In this document: in pieces, positions 1 to 7,979 of the stretch
Numbering within the stretch: the first letter of the stretch is position 1
Layout: each line of letters opens with the position of its first letter
Made by a program: the position numbers and the translations under genes
The notes under the pieces: model-generated
Seen by the model: only the letters and a program-made list of their open reading frames with translations
Told to the model about the DNA's origin: nothing
Databases searched by the model: none
Assembly (NCBI RefSeq): GCF_000224085.1
Contig: NC_015945.1
Span: forward strand, 2,181,501-2,245,500
Length of the DNA stretch: 64,000 bases
Reading direction: 5' to 3'
From: Allomuricauda ruestringensis DSM 13258
GTDB lineage: Bacteria > Bacteroidota > Bacteroidia > Flavobacteriales > Flavobacteriaceae

Positions 1-449
1 ACAGTTTGAGCAAGACATTTAATATGGCCGGATGGCGTGTGGGGATGGTTCTTGGAAGTTCGGAACATATCAATGCTGTGTTGAAAGTGAAGAGCAATAT
101 GGACTCCGGTATGTTCTATGGCATCCAAAAAGGGGCAATTGCAGCTTTACAAAGTGGCCCAGAATGGTTTGAAGCATTGGACAAAGTTTACACCAAAAGG
201 AGAGAACTTATGTTCCAGTTGGTGGAAAAGTTGGGATGCACTTATGATAAAAATGCCGTTGGTATGTTTGTTTGGTGCAAGTTGCCCAATGGTGCTTTGC
301 CATCAGAAGAATTTATAGACAAAGTATTGTACGATAAAGATATTTTTATTGCCCCAGGAACCATATTTGGGAGCAATGGTGAAGGCTACATTCGTTTTTC
401 GCTTTGTGTAAAAGAAGAAAAGATCAAAGAAGCCATTGAAAGATTTTAG
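1..449 (+). CDS. PLP-dependent class I/II aminotransferase, C-terminal part (5' truncated by window edge)
   Basis: The reading frame is open from base 3, so this is the C-terminal 148 or so residues of a gene that begins before the window. The first residues read S-L-S-K-T-F, the lysine being the expected pyridoxal phosphate Schiff-base residue, followed by the family's N-M-A-G-W-R-V-G stretch. Near the end, Y-I-R-F-S carries the arginine that normally binds the substrate carboxylate. The stop lies 3 bases before tyrA, in an operon with tyrA and DAHP synthase. A role in the last transamination step of phenylalanine or tyrosine synthesis is therefore inferred; substrate specificity cannot be read from the sequence. 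Confidence 0.9.
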   Translation, partial: SLSKTFNMAGWRVGMVLGSSEHINAVLKVKSNMDSGMFYGIQKGAIAALQSGPEWFEALDKVYTKRRELMFQLVEKLGCTYDKNAVGMFVWCKLPNGALPSEEFIDKVLYDKDIFIAPGTIFGSNGEGYIRFSLCVKEEKIKEAIERF

Positions 450-452
450 ATT

Positions 453-1313
453 ATGAAAATAGTAATCATAGGAGTTGGGTTGATTGGGGGTTCTTTTGCC
501 AAAGATGTGAAAAAGCTTCACCCCGAAGCGGAAATTATTGGTGTGGATAAAAGCGATGTTCATCTGAATGAAGCCCTGGAACTTCAAATTATAGATAGAA
601 AAGGGGATTACACTGATCTGGAAACAGCCGATATGGTCTACGTGGGGATTCCGGTAAATGTTTTGGTCACCGAATTGCCCAAAATACTGGATGCATCCGG
701 AGATGAAACCGTGGTGATGGATGCAGGATCCACAAAACGGCTGATATGTGAACAGGTGAGCGATCACCCCAAACGAAGAAATTTTATGGCTTGCCACCCT
801 ATTGCAGGTACCGAATTTTCAGGTCCAGCAGCGGCATTTGAAGGATTGTACACAGGCAAGACCATGATTATTTGTGAAGTGGAAAAAACAGCCTTCAAGC
901 TTCAGGAAAAAGCGTTGGCCATTTTTCAGGACATTGGCATGCGGATTCGATACATGAACCCCGAAGCACATGACAAACATATCGCCTACGTATCCCATTT
1001 ATCACACATTAGCTCTTTTATGTTGGGAAAGACGGTTATTGAGAAAGAAAAAAATGAGCGTGATATTTTTGACATGGCGGGGAGTGGTTTTGAGAGCACC
1101 GTTCGCTTGGCAAAAAGTTCGCCCGATATGTGGACGCCGATTTTTGAACAGAATAAAGACAATGTTGTGGAAACGCTGGAAGAGTACATTCAGAACCTGA
1201 CCACGTTCAAACAACTGATATTGGACAACGATTTTGAAAATGTCCACCTAGAAATGAGTAATACCAATAAAATAAAACAAATACTAAAAGGAATACCACT
1301 TACAAAAAAATAG
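453..1313 (+). CDS. tyrA: prephenate dehydrogenase
   Basis: Oxidises and decarboxylates prephenate to 4-hydroxyphenylpyruvate in tyrosine synthesis, in the cytoplasm. The N-terminal NAD(P)-binding Rossmann motif G-V-G-L-I-G-G-S spans residues 7-14. The conserved H-P-I-A-G-T-E-F-S-G segment with the catalytic histidine follows around residues 113-122. The remainder is the helical dehydrogenase dimerisation domain. At 286 residues it is a single-function enzyme without the chorismate mutase or ACT domain found in some relatives. The ATG start lies 3 bases after the aminotransferase stop, and the DAHP synthase start is 8 bases downstream, so the three genes are almost certainly co-transcribed. 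Confidence 0.95.
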   Translation: MKIVIIGVGLIGGSFAKDVKKLHPEAEIIGVDKSDVHLNEALELQIIDRKGDYTDLETADMVYVGIPVNVLVTELPKILDASGDETVVMDAGSTKRLICEQVSDHPKRRNFMACHPIAGTEFSGPAAAFEGLYTGKTMIICEVEKTAFKLQEKALAIFQDIGMRIRYMNPEAHDKHIAYVSHLSHISSFMLGKTVIEKEKNERDIFDMAGSGFESTVRLAKSSPDMWTPIFEQNKDNVVETLEEYIQNLTTFKQLILDNDFENVHLEMSNTNKIKQILKGIPLTKK

Positions 1314-1321
1314 AGCGTATT

Positions 1322-2404
1322 ATGGAAAACAAAAAGGAAATGAGGAAATGGTTGGATGACATGAATTTGGGTCATCCCTTGGTAGTTGCAGGTCCGTGCA
1401 GTGCAGAAACCGAAGAACAAGTGCTAAAAATAGCCCATGAGCTTAAGGATACCGATGTGAGCTACTACCGTGCTGGAATCTGGAAACCAAGAACTCGTCC
1501 GGGAAATTTTGAAGGAGTTGGGGCCATTGGATTAAAGTGGTTGCAAAAAGTAAAGGAGGAAACCGGCCTTAAAACCGCTACGGAAGTTGCCAATAGGGCA
1601 CACGTTGACCTTGCCTTGGAGCACGATGTGGATTTGTTGTGGATTGGAGCCCGTTCTACGGTCAGCCCTTTTATCGTTCAAGAAATTGCCGATGCCTTGG
1701 AAGGAACCGATAAAATTGTTTTGGTAAAAAACCCTGTAAATCCAGATTTATCCCTTTGGTTGGGTGCCGTGGAGCGTTTGCACTCCGCCAATATTGAAAA
1801 ATTGGGAGTGATCCACAGAGGATTCTCAACCTACGAAAAAACCAAATACCGTAATATTCCAGAGTGGCAATTGGCCATTGAGTTGCAGACCAGATTTCCA
1901 GATTTGCCCATCATTAACGATCCAAGCCACATCACAGGAAAGCGTGATATGATCTTTGATGTATCGCAAACTGCATTGGACTTGAACTTTGATGGTTTAA
2001 TGATCGAAACACACTATGATCCCGACAATGCATGGAGTGATGCTGCACAACAGGTAACCCCAAAAAAATTGGTTCAGATCATGAAAGATTTACGTATCAG
2101 AAAAGAAACCGACGAGGAAGCGGAATACAAGAACAGTTTGAGCAACCTAAGAGCTCAAATTGATGTATTGGACAACCAATTGATCGATCTTTTGGGGAAA
2201 AGAATGAAGGTTTCCGACGGAATCGGTGAGTTGAAAAAACAAAAGAACGTAGCGGTACTCCAAAGTAACCGATGGAACGCCATTTTGGGCAATATGATCT
2301 TGGAAGGTGAACAAAGAGGATTGAGCGAGGAATTTATTTTGAAGATGTTCAAGGCAATTCATCAGGAATCCATAAACCACCAAGAGAAAATTATCAACGC
2401 TTAG
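1322..2404 (+). CDS. bifunctional 3-deoxy-7-phosphoheptulonate synthase / chorismate mutase
   Basis: First enzyme of the shikimate pathway fused to the enzyme that makes prephenate. Residues about 15-260 are the class Iβ DAHP synthase barrel, with V-A-G-P-C-S-A-E-T near the start and the phosphate-binding K-P-R-T-R-P-G-N-F stretch. Residues about 265-355 form a type II chorismate mutase helical bundle (L-R-A-Q-I-D-V-L-D-N-Q-L-I-D-L-L). The order, synthase first and mutase last, is the reverse of the Bacillus fusion and matches the Porphyromonas type, where the mutase domain confers feedback by prephenate. That regulation is inferred here. Last gene of the aromatic operon; a terminator follows. 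Confidence 0.94.
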   Translation: MENKKEMRKWLDDMNLGHPLVVAGPCSAETEEQVLKIAHELKDTDVSYYRAGIWKPRTRPGNFEGVGAIGLKWLQKVKEETGLKTATEVANRAHVDLALEHDVDLLWIGARSTVSPFIVQEIADALEGTDKIVLVKNPVNPDLSLWLGAVERLHSANIEKLGVIHRGFSTYEKTKYRNIPEWQLAIELQTRFPDLPIINDPSHITGKRDMIFDVSQTALDLNFDGLMIETHYDPDNAWSDAAQQVTPKKLVQIMKDLRIRKETDEEAEYKNSLSNLRAQIDVLDNQLIDLLGKRMKVSDGIGELKKQKNVAVLQSNRWNAILGNMILEGEQRGLSEEFILKMFKAIHQESINHQEKIINA

Positions 2405-2431
2405 CTTGATTTTTAATCAGGATTATTGAAG

Positions 2432-2480
2432 AACTATTTGTGGCTTTGGCTAAATTCCAGGGTTGCAAATAGTTTTTTTG
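2432..2480 (+). terminator. terminator of the aromatic operon
   Basis: Inverted repeat AACTATTTG ... CAAATAGTT with a 24-base loop, followed by a run of seven T. It begins 28 bases after the DAHP synthase stop and fits a Rho-independent terminator, though the loop is long. Confidence 0.6.
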
Positions 2481-2538
2481 TTTCAAACTGTAACAATTCC
2501 ACAAAAGCATCATCTTTCAAGAGTAAAAACACGCTATC

Positions 2539-3213
2539 ATGAAAAAAATGTACACACTAAGCCTTCTTTTGCTTCCCTTGGTCATGTTTTCGCAACGAAT
2601 TATTGACAAGGAAGTTGGTGAATTCAACAAGATCAAGATTTTTGATTTGATCGAGGTCAATTTGATTCAATCCGATGAAAACAAAATCATGATCAAAGGC
2701 TGGAACGTCGATGATATTAAATGGACCAACAAAAACGGAGTTTTAAAGCTTCGTATGCAATTGGACAAAAAGTTTCAGGGTGAGGACACCCTGATTGAAG
2801 TCTACTATACCAATTTGGATGTAATCGATGGTAACGAAGGGGCCCAGATTACGTGCAACGAGATGGTAAAGAAAAGCAAAATTGAGCTCCGAGCGCAAGA
2901 AGGAGCTGCGATCCGTATAGGAATGGATGTGGATTATGCCGACATAAGGGCGGTGACGGGAGGTATTGTCCAAGCCTCTGGCTTGGCAAAAAACCAAACG
3001 ATTGTTATCAATACTGGCGGTATTTTTGAAGGAAGAGCGTTAAGGACTACCACAACGGACGTTAAAATTTCAGCAGGAGGTGAGGCAGATGTATTTGCAT
3101 CAGAACTTGTGGATATCAACGTAAAGGCGGGTGGCGATGTGTATGTTTACGGGAATCCGCAAACAGTCCGCAAAAAAACCTTTGTTGGCGGAAGGGTCTA
3201 CATTAAGGATTAA
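2539..3213 (+). CDS. secreted DUF2807 (auto-transporter adhesin head GIN-type) protein
   Basis: A signal peptide (M-K-K-M-Y followed by a leucine-rich core ending near M-F-S-Q, residues 1-19) predicts export. The rest, about 205 residues, is a run of short β-strands rich in G-G-x-v and A-x-G turns (for example V-T-G-G-I-V-Q-A-S-G and I-S-A-G-G-E-A-D-V). This is the right-handed β-helix pattern of the DUF2807 family, which is widespread in Bacteroidota and has no established enzymatic role. It has its own upstream gap of 134 bases and ends at a shared bidirectional terminator, so it is probably a single-gene unit. Role unknown; surface or periplasmic adhesion-like function is only a family-level suggestion. 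Confidence 0.82.
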   Translation: MKKMYTLSLLLLPLVMFSQRIIDKEVGEFNKIKIFDLIEVNLIQSDENKIMIKGWNVDDIKWTNKNGVLKLRMQLDKKFQGEDTLIEVYYTNLDVIDGNEGAQITCNEMVKKSKIELRAQEGAAIRIGMDVDYADIRAVTGGIVQASGLAKNQTIVINTGGIFEGRALRTTTTDVKISAGGEADVFASELVDINVKAGGDVYVYGNPQTVRKKTFVGGRVYIKD

Positions 3214-3233
3214 TGAAAATTTGAATCAATAAG

Positions 3234-3267
3234 AAAAGCCCTCCAAATTTTTTTGGAGGGCTTTTTA
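3234..3267. terminator. bidirectional terminator between convergent genes
   Basis: Perfect 14-base arms AAAAGCCCTCCAAA / TTTGGAGGGCTTTT around a 6-base T loop, with T-rich or A-rich flanks on both sides. It sits between the plus-strand DUF2807 gene and the minus-strand gene ending at 3270 and can serve both. Confidence 0.9.
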
Positions 3268-3269
3268 TA

Positions 3270-3908
3270 TCAATCGTTCTTCGTGTAAGCCAGTCTTCTA
3301 GAAGCTTTTCGCATTAATACATTGACCAGGTCCTCTGGACTGCTTCCAAGGCTTCCCCTTACTTTTTTATTGTAATTCCAAAGAAGGATACCATCCTCTG
3401 CATTATGAATACTCATGTTTACAATGGCGGAGTTTGTGGAACCCCAAAAACCTATTAATAGGCCTAAGGCAACCGAAGCTCCTTCGGACATAGGTTTGTT
3501 TGTTTCAAAATCACCTGAAATAACTGCGTCTACCTCTAGTATTTTGGCAAGCTCCATCGGTGTGTGTTCAAGAATGTTATCATAATCAATACCCAGTTTC
3601 AACAACTTTGCATTGGTTGTTCTCGGGTCTTGTACTCTGATCCGCTGCATTTTTCCTCTTTTTTTTCTTTTCAAAAACCAAGAGTACATTGCAGTTTGAA
3701 TACTTTCACCTTCCGACCTTTCAAGCTTTGCCATTTGTTCCTCGTCCATATCCTTCATTTGTTTTGGTCGGAGTTTTACTTGGGTTTTAAAGGGGACCAT
3801 TGCAATAATCTGATGATTTTCCGCTATTGCATCAAAATCAGGGTTTTCATATAAACTGGTTTGGGATAAAACGGAAAACGGAAGTAATAAAAACAAAATT
3901 TTTTTCAT
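3270..3908 (-). CDS. secreted protein of unknown function
   Basis: A 212-residue protein with an N-terminal signal peptide (M-K-K-I-L-F-L-L-L-P-F-S-V-L-S-Q). There is no lipobox cysteine. The middle is basic and charged (K-R-K-K-R-G-K-M-Q-R). The second half holds A-K-I-L-E-V-D-A-V-I-S-G-D-F and a glycine-rich hydrophobic stretch A-S-V-A-L-G-L-L-I-G-F-W-G, then a strand-rich segment. The alternation of 'L-x-x-D-A-V-I-x-G' with a later 'W-x-x-x' strand recalls envelope proteins of the CsgG/LPP20 type, but I cannot assign it. It stands alone, with 160 bases before the next minus-strand gene upstream. Confidence 0.75.
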   Translation of the reverse strand: MKKILFLLLPFSVLSQTSLYENPDFDAIAENHQIIAMVPFKTQVKLRPKQMKDMDEEQMAKLERSEGESIQTAMYSWFLKRKKRGKMQRIRVQDPRTTNAKLLKLGIDYDNILEHTPMELAKILEVDAVISGDFETNKPMSEGASVALGLLIGFWGSTNSAIVNMSIHNAEDGILLWNYNKKVRGSLGSSPEDLVNVLMRKASRRLAYTKND

Positions 3909-4068
3909 GAATTTTTATAAGTTGGTTAGTATTTATTGCGCAAACATAAGGTTTTCCAATAAGAAAATGTAAAGCCTTTCTTCTGGGACAAAGAAAAAAA
4001 TAAAGTGAAAAGAAAAGCCTTTTGACAAACCAAAGTGTTTCGTATTGGGTGCTGTCTGCTAGGAAAAT

Positions 4069-4509
4069 CTATTTTTTAAAGATGTAGCGGGTAATAAAAA
4101 TACCTTGTCCGTCTCCTTTTCCACCTTCACTTTCAACACCGCTTACTACAAAGGCAAGCTCCCATCCATTGGAAACCATATCGTTGATCATGGAAGTGAT
4201 AAGGGCATCATTGGCCGCAATGTTCTGAAAACGGATACCACCTATATTGTAGAAGTTCAATAGCTTGGTTTCCTCAAAATTCTTGACACGGATTTCGTTT
4301 CTTTTGGATTTGTTTCGAGTATTGTCATCCTCGGTTTGGATACTGGTAAACTCTTTGTAATCCTTATCTTCCAAGGCGTTTATGATTCTAGACCGTCCCA
4401 AACCGTTGGGTACTATGGATTCAACGCTGGTAACTACGTGGTACTGTTGTGCGTTCATGGTAAAAGTTGCTGCAAATAGCACCACTGCAGCCAAAATGAT
4501 TTTTTTCAT
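4069..4509 (-). CDS. small secreted protein of unknown function
   Basis: A 146-residue protein starting M-K-K-I-I-L-A-A-V-V-L-F-A-A-T-F and cut most likely after M-N-A-Q (residue 21), so exported. The mature part is charged (K-N-K-S-K-R-N-E-like stretch) and ends in hydrophobic strands W-E-L-A-F-V-V-S-G-V and G-I-F-I-T-R-Y-I-F. The phrase 'M-V-S-N-G-W-E-L' is common in small Bacteroidota secreted proteins of unknown role. Upstream (4510-4603) is a short AT-rich intergenic gap from which rsgA is read in the opposite direction. I cannot name a family. Confidence 0.75.
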   Translation of the reverse strand: MKKIILAAVVLFAATFTMNAQQYHVVTSVESIVPNGLGRSRIINALEDKDYKEFTSIQTEDDNTRNKSKRNEIRVKNFEETKLLNFYNIGGIRFQNIAANDALITSMINDMVSNGWELAFVVSGVESEGGKGDGQGIFITRYIFKK

Positions 4510-4603
4510 AATTAAAATGTTAATGATTGTTAAAACTCTTAATAAAGATATACGACGAAAAAGCAGGAATATTGTTTCTTTGTAATCAAAATGTGAACAA
4601 ATA

Positions 4604-5542
4604 GTGGACGGAACTGTTTATAAATCAACGGGTAGCTGGTATACCGTAAAATCCTCGGAAGGGGCGTTTTACGAATGTCGTATTAAGGGAAAGTTCCGAA
4701 CGCAGGGAATTAAAAGTACCAACCCCGTAGCTGTTGGAGACCATGTGGAGTTTGAGTTGGAAAAAATTGGAGATGAGACACTTGGTGTAATTTATAAGAT
4801 AGGCGAACGTAAAAATTATATTGTTCGCAAGTCGGTAAAACTTTCAAAACAGACCCATATTATTGCCTCCAACCTTGATCAGGTTTTTCTGTTGATTACC
4901 CTTAACAACCCACCCACTTTCACTAGTTTTATCGATAGATTTTTGGTTACTGCAGAAGCTTACGATATTCCCGTAGTTCTTCTTTTTAACAAGATGGATG
5001 TGTACGGTCCAGAGGAGAAGGGTGAGGTTGCTTATCTAATTGACCTTTACACCAAAATTGGCTACCCTTGCATACAAATTGAAGCAAAAACAGCTAAGAA
5101 TGTGGATAAGGTAAAGGAACTGATGGTGGGCAAGACCAGTATGTTTGCTGGTCACTCTGGTGTGGGAAAGTCCACTTTGGTCAACGCACTGGAACCCGGG
5201 ATGCAATTAAAGACTGCCGAAATTTCCGAGCAGCATTTGCAGGGACAGCACACCACAACTTTTGCAGAGATGTACGATTTGTCTTTTGATGCCCGTATTA
5301 TTGATACTCCTGGGATAAAGGGATTTGGCATTGTAGATATGGAAAAGCATGAAATCGGCAATTATTTTCCGGAGTTTTTTGCCTTAAAATCAGAATGTAA
5401 GTTTAACAATTGTCTTCATTTGGACGAACCTAAATGTGCAATAAAAGAAGCTTTGGAAAATGATGAGATTTCCGCAAGCCGTTATCGAAGCTATGTTCAA
5501 ATGCTAATGGGGGATGAGGATAATCCATATAGGGAAAGATAA
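4604..5542 (+). CDS. rsgA: ribosome small-subunit maturation GTPase RsgA
   Basis: A late 30S assembly GTPase with the circularly permuted G domain typical of the family. An N-terminal OB fold (residues about 1-65) precedes G4 N-K-M-D, then G1 G-H-S-G-V-G-K-S-T, then G3 D-T-P-G. The C-terminal zinc motif is intact, with Cys265, Cys270, His272 and Cys278. This matters because two other proteins in this window have lost their zinc ligands. Start is GTG at 4604: a TAG stop lies just upstream in another frame and no better ATG precedes the OB fold. The stop TAA overlaps the ATG of dtd by one base, so the pair is translationally coupled. Confidence 0.96.
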   Translation: MDGTVYKSTGSWYTVKSSEGAFYECRIKGKFRTQGIKSTNPVAVGDHVEFELEKIGDETLGVIYKIGERKNYIVRKSVKLSKQTHIIASNLDQVFLLITLNNPPTFTSFIDRFLVTAEAYDIPVVLLFNKMDVYGPEEKGEVAYLIDLYTKIGYPCIQIEAKTAKNVDKVKELMVGKTSMFAGHSGVGKSTLVNALEPGMQLKTAEISEQHLQGQHTTTFAEMYDLSFDARIIDTPGIKGFGIVDMEKHEIGNYFPEFFALKSECKFNNCLHLDEPKCAIKEALENDEISASRYRSYVQMLMGDEDNPYRER

Positions 5543-5994
5543 TGAGAGCAGTATTGCAACGAGTTTCTAAAGCGAGTGTAACAGTTGATGGAAAGGTAGT
5601 TTCATCTATTCAAAAAGGACTTTTAGTGTTATTGGGCATTGAGGATGCCGATGGTCAAGAGGATATTGATTGGCTGACCAATAAAATTGTGAACCTCCGT
5701 ATTTTCAATGATGAAAACAATATTATGAACCATTCTGTTACAGATGTTGATGGAGGTATTATCGTAGTAAGTCAATTTACGTTGCACGCCCAAACTAAAA
5801 AAGGGAACCGCCCGTCTTACATAAAGGCTGCCCAACCAGATGTAGCTATACCCATGTACGAGAAATTTGTTCAAGTTTTGGAACAGAAACTGGGTAAAAA
5901 AGTGGGTACGGGAATTTTTGGCGCCGACATGAAAGTTGAACTCCTTAATGATGGTCCTGTGACCATTACAATAGATACAAAAACCAAGGAATAA
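5542..5994 (+). CDS. dtd: D-aminoacyl-tRNA deacylase
   Basis: Removes D-amino acids wrongly attached to tRNA. All hallmarks of DTD are present in 150 residues: the N-terminal M-R-A-V-L-Q-R-V-S-K-A-S-V, the catalytic-site segment S-Q-F-T-L-H-A near residue 76, and the cross-subunit G-P motif N-D-G-P-V-T near the C-terminus. The length is the family's usual one. It follows rsgA with a one-base TAATG overlap. An 83-base gap separates it from the DUF3857 cluster. Confidence 0.96.
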   Translation: MRAVLQRVSKASVTVDGKVVSSIQKGLLVLLGIEDADGQEDIDWLTNKIVNLRIFNDENNIMNHSVTDVDGGIIVVSQFTLHAQTKKGNRPSYIKAAQPDVAIPMYEKFVQVLEQKLGKKVGTGIFGADMKVELLNDGPVTITIDTKTKE

Positions 5995-6077
5995 TTACTT
6001 TTTGTCGAAAAAAATATCTTTCTTGTAGGAAATTGATCACTTTGCCGTTACCTAACTAACCATTTCCTAATAAACGA

Positions 6078-7979
6078 ATGCGATTTTTTTTCTTTTCCCT
6101 ATTTAGCTTACTTTTTCATTTTTCGTTTTCTCAAGCCTATAATGTAGGCTCCATACCAAAAGAGTTGCGCCAAAGCGCCGATGCAGTTGTACGCTTGGAT
6201 AAAATGGACGTTGTGGTCGAAGCCTTGGACAAAATGACCGTCACCAGTAAAAGGGTGGTCACGGTATTGAACGAAAAAGGGAACGCGCATATCCATGCCT
6301 ATGCCTTTTACGAAAAAAACGATAAGGTCTCTAAACTGGAAGCTATTATTTATAACGCACGGGGCAAGGAAATCAAAAAAATCAAAAAAAGAGACTTTTT
6401 AGATCAAAGTGCTATCGGTGGAGGAACGCTTTATTCCGAATCACGGATTTTGGTCATGCAATATACACCCTCGCAATACCCCTATACCGTTGAGTTTACC
6501 AAAGAGTATTCAACCCCTAACACCGCATTTGCTCCCAATTGGTCCTTTTTGGATGATTATCGGGTCGGAACCGAAAAGAGCGAGTTCTCTTTTACCGTAG
6601 AATGTGGCATACCGTTTAGACATAAGGAAGAAAATATAGAAGCATACCAGATTGAAACCATTGAGACTGCGAATGGTATAACCTACAAAGCCAAAAACTT
6701 AAAACCCTTGGAGCGCGAACCTTTGTCCCCTGCGTTTCGTGATTTTGTGCCCCAGATAAAAATAGCGATGAATGAATTTCATTTAGAGGGTATTAATGGC
6801 AGGGCCACCACATGGCAAGAATTGGGTAAATGGATGCACGATGAGCTTCTGGAGGGCAGGGATGAATTATCCGAATCCACGATTTCATATATTAAAAACT
6901 TGGTGGATGGAATATCCAATCCTCTGGAGAAAACCAAAAAAGTATACGATTATGTGCAAGAGAACACCAGATATATCAGTGTTCAATTGGGAATAGGCGG
7001 ATGGATGCCCATTAGTGCATCGGATGTAGACCGTGTAAAATATGGGGATTGTAAAGGGCTTACCAATTATACCAAAGCATTGCTAAAGGCTGTTGGTGTG
7101 GAGTCGTACTATACCGTTGTGCACGCAGGTAACCAGATAAAGCATTTGGATAAGGATTTTCCCTCTATGCAAGGGAACCACGTTTTTTTGAATGTACCCC
7201 TAGAGAACGAGGAAGTTTGGTTGGAATGTACCAGTCAGACAACACCCATTAACCATTTGGGAACATTTACCGACAATCGGAATGTGCTTAAAGTGACTCC
7301 CCAAGGCGGTGAATTGGTCAGGACCAAAGAGAATCTTGATGAAGAGAATTACCAATTTACCCAAGCCAATTTTCAGTTGGGAGATGAAAAGGACGTAATC
7401 GGTCAAGTAAAAATATTTTCGAGGGGATCCCAGTACGATCAAAAATATTGGAGAACCATAAATACTCGATCTGAGCAAGAGGAATTCTACAAAACCTACT
7501 GGAACTATGTTCAAAACTTAAAGCTGGGAGAGGTTGCCTATCAAAATAATGAAGATGAAATCGAATTTGTGGAAAACGTGGAGTTCAAGGCCGACAATTA
7601 CCTTTCCAGCGCTGGAGACAAACTCTTGTTCGCGCCCAATATCTCGAATAGAAATTTAGGTGTTCCCGATAGAGTAAGAAATAGAAAGATGCCGCTGGTC
7701 ATATCCCGAGGCTATTTGGATGAGGATGAGTTTACCATCCATTTACCGGAAGGTTATGTTCCAGAAACCTTGCTGTTCCCCGTAAATGAAGAAACCAAGT
7801 TTGGTTCCTATTCTGTATCGGTGGAACCCAAAGAATCCGGTGTACTTGTTTACAAAAGGCGACTGCTCATAAAATCGGGAGAGTACCTAAAAGAAGATTA
7901 CAAACTGTATCGAGATTTTAGAAAGAAGGTTGCTGGATATGACAACGGAAAAATCATTTTAACCAAAAAGGAATCATGA
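6078..7979 (+). CDS. exported DUF3857 / transglutaminase-fold protein, catalytic residues present (paralogue 1)
   Basis: A 633-residue exported protein with a signal peptide (M-R-F-F-F-F-S-L-F-S-L-L-F-H-F-S-F-S-Q). Residues about 40-230 match the DUF3857 β-domain and about 265-400 the transglutaminase-like fold, followed by a C-terminal β-rich domain. The papain-like core is largely retained: Cys325 in G-D-C-K-G-L-T and His368 in G-N-H-V-F, with Glu383 in W-L-E-C-T-S where many relatives have Asp. It is therefore the only one of the three paralogues here that looks capable of catalysis (protease or acyl transfer; substrate unknown). Its stop overlaps the next gene's start (ATGA). Confidence 0.88.
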   Translation: MRFFFFSLFSLLFHFSFSQAYNVGSIPKELRQSADAVVRLDKMDVVVEALDKMTVTSKRVVTVLNEKGNAHIHAYAFYEKNDKVSKLEAIIYNARGKEIKKIKKRDFLDQSAIGGGTLYSESRILVMQYTPSQYPYTVEFTKEYSTPNTAFAPNWSFLDDYRVGTEKSEFSFTVECGIPFRHKEENIEAYQIETIETANGITYKAKNLKPLEREPLSPAFRDFVPQIKIAMNEFHLEGINGRATTWQELGKWMHDELLEGRDELSESTISYIKNLVDGISNPLEKTKKVYDYVQENTRYISVQLGIGGWMPISASDVDRVKYGDCKGLTNYTKALLKAVGVESYYTVVHAGNQIKHLDKDFPSMQGNHVFLNVPLENEEVWLECTSQTTPINHLGTFTDNRNVLKVTPQGGELVRTKENLDEENYQFTQANFQLGDEKDVIGQVKIFSRGSQYDQKYWRTINTRSEQEEFYKTYWNYVQNLKLGEVAYQNNEDEIEFVENVEFKADNYLSSAGDKLLFAPNISNRNLGVPDRVRNRKMPLVISRGYLDEDEFTIHLPEGYVPETLLFPVNEETKFGSYSVSVEPKESGVLVYKRRLLIKSGEYLKEDYKLYRDFRKKVAGYDNGKIILTKKES